A stretch of DNA of 64,000 bases from Legionella gratiana (GTDB taxonomy: Bacteria > Pseudomonadota > Gammaproteobacteria > Legionellales > Legionellaceae), in assembly GCF_001467695.1 (NCBI RefSeq), contig NZ_LNYE01000029.1, positions 245,966 to 309,965 of the forward strand. The letters are read 5' to 3'. Positions 58,267-64,000 of the stretch are shown here, one piece after another. The position numbers and the translations under genes are program-made. Position 1 is the stretch's first letter; every line of letters begins with the position of its first letter. A model generated the notes under the pieces. That model did no database searches and was not told where the DNA came from. It was given only the letters and a program-made list of their open reading frames with translations.

Positions 58267-58557
58267 ATGTTAGTCACATTTCACACGGATGCTTATGAAG
58301 ACATCACTTATTTTGCGGATGTAGCTAGACAGTTACTTTCTTTAATGGGACATAGCGGCACAATTCCAGGAGCAATCAAGTCTGAAAATCTTCCTGAAGC
58401 ATTGACGCATTTACAGTCTGGTCTCGGCAAAGAAGAAAAAATAGTAGAGGATGATGAAGAAAACGATGGAAAAATTAGTTTGAAAAAACGTGCCGTTCCT
58501 TTGATTAGTTTATTACAAGCAGCCATTAAAAAGGATAAAGATGTGCTTTGGGATTAA
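58267..58557 (+). CDS. DUF1840 family protein
   Basis: The 96-aa protein starts MLVTFHTDAYEDITYFADVARQLLSLMGHSGTIPGAI, the DUF1840 pattern, followed by an acidic linker and KRAVPLISLLQAA. Function unknown. An AAGGAG site selects the ATG at 58267 over a TTG three bases earlier. It probably belongs to the murJ-aminopeptidase transcript (28-base gap). Confidence 0.82.
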   Translation: MLVTFHTDAYEDITYFADVARQLLSLMGHSGTIPGAIKSENLPEALTHLQSGLGKEEKIVEDDEENDGKISLKKRAVPLISLLQAAIKKDKDVLWD

Positions 58558-58572
58558 TTAATTAAATATTTG

Positions 58573-58613
58573 GTAGCCCGAATGATCTACATAGAGAATG
58601 GATACGGGGCTAC
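58573..58613. terminator. Possible bidirectional hairpin between convergent genes
   Basis: GTAGCCC and GGGCTAC pair over a 27-base loop between the DUF1840 gene and the minus-strand 432-aa gene. The T-tract (ACTTGTTATTTT) is interrupted. Confidence 0.35.
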
Positions 58614-58618
58614 ACTTG

Positions 58619-59917
58619 TTATTTTACCCCACTTAATCCCAAATTTGACTCAAGACCTTTATCTAAATCTTTATCATTGTCGGGTACTAAAGGAGTGTCA
58701 CCGAGAGCAACTTTCTTGTTACTACCGGATGGTGCCGTTAATGACAGGTCTTTTTCAAGAGACTGGTTAAATCCCTTGACAGCACCAGAGAAACCACTAA
58801 ATAATGCTCCTTTTATTGTACTTCCTATGGTTGACAGTCCTTTCCCTTGCTGGAATCCTTCTGCCAAGCCCTTCATACAACCTTTTACACCCTCCCAGGC
58901 AGACATAGCAAAGGCTTTAGTTAAACTAAATAGTTTAGAAGGTAAAGCAGTCTGAGAGTTATCTAAAATGGCATTAAAATTTTTAGCGGCACTAACTACA
59001 TCTTTTCCTAAATTCTCTAGTGCCTTAGCTCCCTCTAGACCTCCAAATTTTTGAGGAGAGCTAAAATCATGAATAACTTCTAATGCAGTATGCATTAATG
59101 CGGATCCAGCGCTCGTTAAAGATAAAGTACGTAATGAACCTACAATTTCAGAGTGCACTTTTTTATCATTTGGATTACTTTCTAATCGTCTTTCTAATTC
59201 AGATAAATATTTTCCTTCTTCCTTTAAAATCTCAATTCGTGCTTTATTGGCTGGATATGCAGGATCCTTCTCATTTTTTATTTTTTCATAAAGCTCTAGG
59301 AGTTCATTACCATGATCTTCTCGGAGGTTTGCGATCATTTTTTTTGCTTTTTCCCCATCATTCATAAATGAATCTGCAAATCCCCTTGATGCTCCTAATA
59401 CAGCACCAGTAGCAGCCCCTTTAAGAACACCACCCATGGTTTTAAAAAAACCTTCATTCTCAACAAAACCTTGCCTCATACCCTTACTTGCTCCAATCGC
59501 TGTATCTAAACAAGTAGTTACCACGGATTTCATGCAAGTCCACAATTTATTACCCATAGACCTCGAATCATCGTATGTCATCTCGTTAAAAGTTTTGCCA
59601 ATACGTCTCGTTTCATTAGCTATTTTAGGTAAGAACGAAGGATTTGTTTTTTTGACCGTGAGGGTTAGATTAACACTATCAACAAGAAAATTAGTTTTAT
59701 CTAAATTTTCTTTTATAGTTTGCAGATCTTTTATAGTTTGCGGATCTTTAGGATCTTTACTACGTAATTCTTCTAAGCGAGAAATTGTCTCTTTACATAA
59801 ACTTTCTATTTCTGTTTTTAATTGCATCGGTAAATTAGTATATTTCTCCGCTTTTTTTTGTAATTTTTGTTGAGCACTATTTATCTGCTCTAATAATTTT
59901 TCTACATCAGAGGGCAT
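58619..59917 (-). CDS. Unknown 432-aa protein with internal duplication, candidate effector
   Basis: No family recognised. Residues 1-75 form a coiled coil. A glycine/alanine-rich amphipathic block of about 60 residues occurs twice, at 123-184 and 327-387; both contain KG-x-x-x-GF, then a KGA-x-x-G-x-x-x-G-x-x-x-GF run. Such glycine-spaced hydrophobic helices suggest membrane contact. Between them lies a charged helical spacer (185-326). The polar tail (DNDKDLDKGLESNLGL) suits Dot/Icm export. No signal peptide; monocistronic. Confidence 0.65.
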   Translation of the reverse strand: MPSDVEKLLEQINSAQQKLQKKAEKYTNLPMQLKTEIESLCKETISRLEELRSKDPKDPQTIKDLQTIKENLDKTNFLVDSVNLTLTVKKTNPSFLPKIANETRRIGKTFNEMTYDDSRSMGNKLWTCMKSVVTTCLDTAIGASKGMRQGFVENEGFFKTMGGVLKGAATGAVLGASRGFADSFMNDGEKAKKMIANLREDHGNELLELYEKIKNEKDPAYPANKARIEILKEEGKYLSELERRLESNPNDKKVHSEIVGSLRTLSLTSAGSALMHTALEVIHDFSSPQKFGGLEGAKALENLGKDVVSAAKNFNAILDNSQTALPSKLFSLTKAFAMSAWEGVKGCMKGLAEGFQQGKGLSTIGSTIKGALFSGFSGAVKGFNQSLEKDLSLTAPSGSNKKVALGDTPLVPDNDKDLDKGLESNLGLSGVK

Positions 59918-60275
59918 TACTTTTCTCGAACATTAAAAATACTATATGTACATTATAGAATAAGTTTGCTTTTGTTGCCAAAGCAATGGCTGCTTACAAC
60001 GTCTCTTTTCTTTAAAACTTATTTCTTACATTTTGATCTATAACAACAGAGGCCTCTGCCTGCATTAGCTAAATTTTTCATTTGTTCAATATGCAGAATC
60101 CCAGGTTATAAAAAAGTACCCTAGGAAGAGTCAAAAAAAATTATCCCGAATAAGAAAATGAATGGTGGATAAATAGGGGCAACAACGGTACGTAGCATGC
60201 TGTTCTCCTTTATTTACCCCAAGTTATACGGTGCTCTCCTTGTGTATCGATTTATTAAGAAGTTATTGAAATAAT
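59918..60275. other. Gap with a possible micro-gene
   Basis: AT-rich region upstream of the 432-aa gene. It contains the 25-codon frame at 60121-60198 and a short palindrome (AGAGGCCTCT near 60048). I see no other feature. Confidence 0.4.
60121..60198 (-). CDS. Possible 25-aa hydrophobic membrane peptide
   Basis: AAAGGAG six bases before the ATG is a near-ideal ribosome-binding site. The peptide MLRTVVAPIYPPFIFLFGII then ends FFDSS, with one short hydrophobic stretch able to span or sit in the membrane. Too short for similarity reasoning; the strong site is the main support. Confidence 0.35.
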   Translation of the reverse strand: MLRTVVAPIYPPFIFLFGIIFFDSS

Positions 60276-60710
60276 CTATTTCATTTGGTGAGTATACAAT
60301 TCACACCCATTCGCTTTATAACTTCTATAATGAGCACGACTTTGTTCTTTGTCTGCCTCACTATTAAGGACTATTTCCATGATACGCTTAAACTTAGTAT
60401 AAAAAGGGGGAATATTATGTGAAAGGTTCAATAAAATATCATTAAATCCTCTTGGTTCCCGTTCATATCCAATCTGTATTGGAGGGGGAGGCTCGGGGCC
60501 TTCACCTTGTAGGTTATGAGGAATGAAGCTGTCCTCTTTGAAAGTCCACAAGAGCTCATCTAGAAATTCAGCGTCTTGTTTATTAGTGCACAAGACGTAA
60601 ACCTTATGTCCTTTAGCATAGGCTTTTTCCAAGAGGCGACAGGCGAGCAACCAACGAGCATTATTCTGCTCATTGGCTAACAGGTAAAAATCAACGCGAA
60701 TTGGCGGCAT
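60276..60710 (-). CDS. holC: DNA polymerase III chi subunit
   Basis: HolC links the clamp loader to single-strand binding protein. The 144-aa protein matches the family: RVDFYLL at the start, [24 protein letters not shown], and [18 protein letters not shown]. Its start overlaps the pepA end by 20 bases; pepA-holC is a conserved pair. Confidence 0.93.
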   Translation of the reverse strand: MPPIRVDFYLLANEQNNARWLLACRLLEKAYAKGHKVYVLCTNKQDAEFLDELLWTFKEDSFIPHNLQGEGPEPPPPIQIGYEREPRGFNDILLNLSHNIPPFYTKFKRIMEIVLNSEADKEQSRAHYRSYKANGCELYTHQMK

Positions 60711-62142
60711 GGCGTATTATTTCAATTAATAAAGGAACGGGTCTGCCAGTAGCATTACGATTTTTACCAGAAATCCAAGCAGTGCCTGCAATATCTATAT
60801 GTGCCCAACGATATTTTTCGGTAAAACGAGACAGGAAGCATGCGGCAGTAATACTACTGGCTGTTCGATCAAAGCCCGCATTGATCATATCCGCTAGGGG
60901 GCTATCAAGCGCATCCTGATAATCTTCATCTAAAGGCATGCGCCATACACGGTCATTGCTTTCTGTCGCTGCTTTTTCAATGAGCTGTGCGAGCTCCTCA
61001 TCTTGAGTCATAAACCCTGATGCAACCGTTCCTAGGGCAACAATAATCCCGCCAGTTAGAGTAGCAATATCAATGACAAATTCAGGGTTATAGCGTTCAG
61101 CATAAGTTAGAGCATCGGCCAATACAAGGCGGCCTTCAGCATCAGTATTGATAATTTCAACAGTTTGTCCAGACATGCTGGTAACAATATCACCCGATTT
61201 AACTGAAGTAGCGCTGACCATATTTTCAGCACTGGCAATTAAGCCAATGACATTTATTGGCAGCTTTAACAGGGCACAGGCCTTTATTGTTCCTAAGACG
61301 CTGGCGGCTCCAGACATATCATATTTCATTTCATCCATAGCATTAGCGGGTTTAATGGATAAACCACCTGAATCAAAGGTAATGCCTTTACCCACAAGAA
61401 TAATCGGAGGATTATCTCCTGCTCCTTTGTAGTGAATGTCTATAAGTTTTGGTGGTTGGGCTGAGCCTTGGGCGACTGCTAATAATGTTTCCATACCCAG
61501 GTCACGCATTTCTTCTGGACCAAGTACTTTGCAGTTTAGTTCTTGAGGAAATTCGTTTGCTAACTGGATTGCTTGCTCACCAAGATAGGTAGGAGTACAA
61601 ATATTGGCAGGCATATTCGCTAAATGACGTGTTAGTTCAACTCCGGTGGCAATTGCTTTGCCTAGTTTTATGCTTTGCTCAGTGGCGTTGGGTAAATAAA
61701 AACTAATTGTTTCTAATTGATGTGGTTTTGCCTTTTTCTTTTTGAAGTCTAATAATTGATAGCGTTGATTATCAATTAGAATAACCATCTGTTCCAGTTG
61801 CTGATCCGGAGAGCATCCAGAAATTTGTGGCACGCATAAAATTGCAGAGTTGATGCGATGTTTGATTAAAGCACCTATTATCTCTGTGATGCGTTTTTTT
61901 AGCTGGTTAAGGTTAAATTTCGCTTTCTCACCACATTGTATTATTAATAAACTACCCTGCGAATTATGATGCCAAAGCACATCGCCTGGTTCCGTTGCTT
62001 TGTGAATCAGTTTATTTAGCAAGCCATGATGCTCTTTATCTATATTTTGGGCAAAATCAGGAAGATCTGTATCAGAAAACACCCCGAGTACAAGGCATTC
62101 ACTAGCAGATAACGAGGGTTTATAGGTTAATCCGTAATTCAT
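60691..62142 (-). CDS. pepA: Leucyl aminopeptidase PepA
   Basis: The 483-aa M17 enzyme has [35 protein letters not shown] and [18 protein letters not shown], carrying the two-zinc site and catalytic lysine and arginine. Full-length PepA proteins can also bind DNA in plasmid resolution. It lies in a run with holC and is the second M17 peptidase in 6 kb. Confidence 0.95.
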   Translation of the reverse strand: MNYGLTYKPSLSASECLVLGVFSDTDLPDFAQNIDKEHHGLLNKLIHKATEPGDVLWHHNSQGSLLIIQCGEKAKFNLNQLKKRITEIIGALIKHRINSAILCVPQISGCSPDQQLEQMVILIDNQRYQLLDFKKKKAKPHQLETISFYLPNATEQSIKLGKAIATGVELTRHLANMPANICTPTYLGEQAIQLANEFPQELNCKVLGPEEMRDLGMETLLAVAQGSAQPPKLIDIHYKGAGDNPPIILVGKGITFDSGGLSIKPANAMDEMKYDMSGAASVLGTIKACALLKLPINVIGLIASAENMVSATSVKSGDIVTSMSGQTVEIINTDAEGRLVLADALTYAERYNPEFVIDIATLTGGIIVALGTVASGFMTQDEELAQLIEKAATESNDRVWRMPLDEDYQDALDSPLADMINAGFDRTASSITAACFLSRFTEKYRWAHIDIAGTAWISGKNRNATGRPVPLLIEIIRHAANSR

Positions 62143-62152
62143 TTTTATGATC

Positions 62153-63157
62153 CTAATCGTTAGACAGGTTTTTACAGTCTGTTAATGGTTTTTGAGGCAA
62201 CACCACTTGCACATTGATGCCCTTAATCGTAGGGCTCTTTAAGGCTTTTTCAAGATATTCAATCAGTGGAGTATCAACTACTTTGCCATATTCTGATGAA
62301 GCTTGGCGAAAGTACAATTGTCCTTTATCACGAATTGCAAATCCTAAATGTGAAATATTTAATGCAGTACCAATTTTTTGACTGAGATCCCAATTCGGGC
62401 GAACTATTTCAATGATTGCACCATTAGGAATTTGGGCAAATAAATGCATGTTAGGTTTATTTTTTTCGGGAAACAATGCTGTAAATGGCAGATAAGGAAC
62501 CTTTTCTGTGGTAATTTCCAATTTTGAACCTTTATTTTTCAATTCAACCAAGCGTTCTTCTGCTTTCTCATCATTCGTATTTTCTAATCTAATTGTATCA
62601 ATGGTCTTATAGCTGTACCACTTGGGTTTATTAATAACAGCCTCAGCCATTTTAGCGACTGGTTGGTGGTTTTGATCTTTAAAAGTCAGTGTAATGTCTT
62701 TAAGTATTCCATTTTTCTGATTGTTTTGATTCCAATCTAAACCTGTAAAATGATTGCGTTGTATGTAAGAAACAACCCCATTTTTATAACGTATATTTTT
62801 GACACATTGCTGAAACGAGGTAAGTGAGTTTGCTAATGCTAAAGATAAAACAGTATTGACATAGGTATCACAATCAAAGGCATCAACTCGATATTGTGGA
62901 AATTGATCGTACAATGCTTTAGTGCCTTCTCCTAATGAACCCAATACGTAATGTACTCCTAAAAATTGACCGCTGATCCAATCGATTCTTTCCGCCATGG
63001 AATTGTTCGGCATGCTGTTGAGTCTATGGTATAGTTCTTCTATTGAGTAATTAGCTTGTTTTTCAGTGGCAGTTGAGTCAAAAGTATAGCCAACAACAGA
63101 AGAGCTTAGGCAGGTTATAAAAACTAAATGCTTTAAGGAAGTGAATGTGTACTTCAT
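62153..63157 (-). CDS. DUF1460 exported protein (NlpC/P60-like amidase fold)
   Basis: The 334-aa protein has a signal peptide (about 1-24) and the DUF1460 pattern: a cysteine in [21 protein letters not shown] and a histidine in [31 protein letters not shown]. The family adopts an NlpC/P60-like cysteine peptidase fold and includes N-acetylmuramoyl-L-alanine amidases. Likely periplasmic cell-wall hydrolase. Ends 10 bases before pepA on the same strand. Confidence 0.82.
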   Translation of the reverse strand: MKYTFTSLKHLVFITCLSSSVVGYTFDSTATEKQANYSIEELYHRLNSMPNNSMAERIDWISGQFLGVHYVLGSLGEGTKALYDQFPQYRVDAFDCDTYVNTVLSLALANSLTSFQQCVKNIRYKNGVVSYIQRNHFTGLDWNQNNQKNGILKDITLTFKDQNHQPVAKMAEAVINKPKWYSYKTIDTIRLENTNDEKAEERLVELKNKGSKLEITTEKVPYLPFTALFPEKNKPNMHLFAQIPNGAIIEIVRPNWDLSQKIGTALNISHLGFAIRDKGQLYFRQASSEYGKVVDTPLIEYLEKALKSPTIKGINVQVVLPQKPLTDCKNLSND

Positions 63158-63223
63158 GAGTTTTTTCTATTTAAAGCTAAATAAGAGAGACATATTAACC
63201 TGTCTCAGAGGAGGGAGGCAAGA

Positions 63224-63829
63224 ATGCTGAATATAATTTGGCTAAGCATGATAGTAATTTCCGTAATCGTTGGCGTTATTGAGGGACGAATCGATGAAGT
63301 AGCACGGGCTGTCACTGATTCCGCTAAATTAGGTTTTGAAATAGCACTTGGTTTAGCAGGGATCATGTCCTTATGGTTAGGGATTATGTCCATTGCTACT
63401 GAATCGGGTTTAGTTAACTTATTGGGTAAGTTACTCCGGCCAATTTTAAAATGGCTCTTTCCTGATATTCCACCCGATCATCCTGCTATGGGTGCCATGA
63501 CGATGAATATTGCTGCCAATATGTTAGGACTTGCTAATGCAGCAACGCCATTCGGATTGCAAGCGATGAAGGAGTTGCAAACACTTAATGAGCATGTAAA
63601 AATTGCGACCAATTCAATGTGTACTTTTTTAGCAATTAATACGTCAAGCGTACAACTCATCCCCGCAACGGCTATTGCTTATTTAGCGGCGAATGGAAGT
63701 ACTAATCCCAGTAGTATTATTGTGAGCTCTTTGATCGCCACCATAATTTCTACTGTTGTTGCTGTTGTTTCGGTAAGACAGTTGGCTAAATTGCCAATGT
63801 TTCGTATTAAAAGGACAAAAAATTTATGA
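63224..63829 (+). CDS. spmA: SpmA-like nucleoside recognition domain membrane protein
   Basis: The 201-aa protein has several membrane segments and the SpmA motifs (GIMSLWLGIMSIATESGLV, HPAMGAMTMNIAANMLGLANAATPFGLQAMKELQ). Named for a spore maturation protein, it is common in non-sporing bacteria, where its role is unclear. AGGAGGGAGG gives a strong start. Overlaps spmB by four bases. Confidence 0.9.
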   Translation: MLNIIWLSMIVISVIVGVIEGRIDEVARAVTDSAKLGFEIALGLAGIMSLWLGIMSIATESGLVNLLGKLLRPILKWLFPDIPPDHPAMGAMTMNIAANMLGLANAATPFGLQAMKELQTLNEHVKIATNSMCTFLAINTSSVQLIPATAIAYLAANGSTNPSSIIVSSLIATIISTVVAVVSVRQLAKLPMFRIKRTKNL

Positions 63830-64000
63830 TGGAATTTGCGAATCAACTATCGAATTGGATGCTTTTAATTTTTATTGTAGGTATTCCTTTTTATGCTGCG
63901 ATAGTTAAGAAAATTAATGTATTTGATGCATTTATTGTTGGTGCGAAGCAAGGTTTTGATACCGTTTTAAATATTGTTCCTTATCTTATTGCGATGATAG
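63826..64000 (+). CDS. spmB: SpmB-like membrane protein, N-terminal part
   Basis: Starts at the ATG overlapping the spmA stop (a second ATG follows at once) and runs off the window. The first 58 residues include a membrane segment (WMLLIFIVGIPFYAAI) and FDAFIVGAKQGFDTVLNIVPYLIAM, the SpmB pattern. spmA-spmB pairing supports it. Confidence 0.88.
   Translation, partial: MMEFANQLSNWMLLIFIVGIPFYAAIVKKINVFDAFIVGAKQGFDTVLNIVPYLIAMI

Overview
The window reads as chromosomal DNA of a Legionella species other than a reference L. pneumophila strain. AT-rich DNA carries PlaB with its published catalytic residues at the expected positions, the enhA-enhB-enhC trio, letA next to uvrC, and many large, low-similarity proteins of the type delivered by the Dot/Icm system. 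A pentatricopeptide-repeat protein near 54 kb recalls the L. longbeachae group. The species assignment is inference.

Layout. 0-3.8 kb: end of an ompH/skp gene, then lpxD, fabZ, lpxA (lipid A and fatty acid synthesis) and serS. 3.9-15.3 kb: accessory region with an unknown protein, a CxxCH envelope protein, a polyglycine protein, an ATP-grasp enzyme, a divergent OmpR-type two-component system, a repeat lipoprotein, plaB and a helical-repeat protein. A 55-bp element lies upstream of both the polyglycine and the ATP-grasp genes. 15.6-24.4 kb: a 2OG-Fe(II) oxygenase, a decayed glutathione-transferase fragment, a MarR regulator with a DUF1398 partner, an Xre/RES toxin-antitoxin pair, a patatin-like effector, a PNPOx-like flavoprotein, an intact yfcG-type GST, a TfoX-N protein and tRNA-Pro(CGG). 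24.4-30.1 kb: housekeeping genes ispB, ychF, pth, rplY, rplU, rpmA and obgE. 30.3-33.2 kb: a mutagenesis cassette, umuD-umuC followed by dinB. 34-37.6 kb: phhA, letA, uvrC. 37.8-42.8 kb: enhABC. 42.9-44.6 kb: a SulP anion transporter under a perfect 34-bp palindrome. 44.8-54.7 kb: an effector-like island with an unknown 446-aa protein, a small ankyrin-like protein, a 1741-aa protein with a kinase domain and a probable 2H phosphoesterase domain, an unknown 240-aa protein and the PPR protein. 54.8-64 kb: rpsT, murJ, two M17 aminopeptidases, a DUF1840 protein, an internally duplicated effector-like protein, holC, a DUF1460 protein, spmA and the start of spmB.

How the genes fit together. Conserved operons for envelope synthesis, translation, isoprenoid synthesis and DNA repair are separated by host-interaction genes. 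EnhA and EnhC act on the cell wall, PlaB on phospholipids, and LetA controls entry into the transmissive phase. The candidate effectors are mostly monocistronic with their own hairpins and structured upstream regions. No CRISPR array, prophage, rRNA operon or intact transposase was seen. The mobile-looking pieces are small inverted-repeat elements (27.3 kb, 54.7 kb) and gene remnants.
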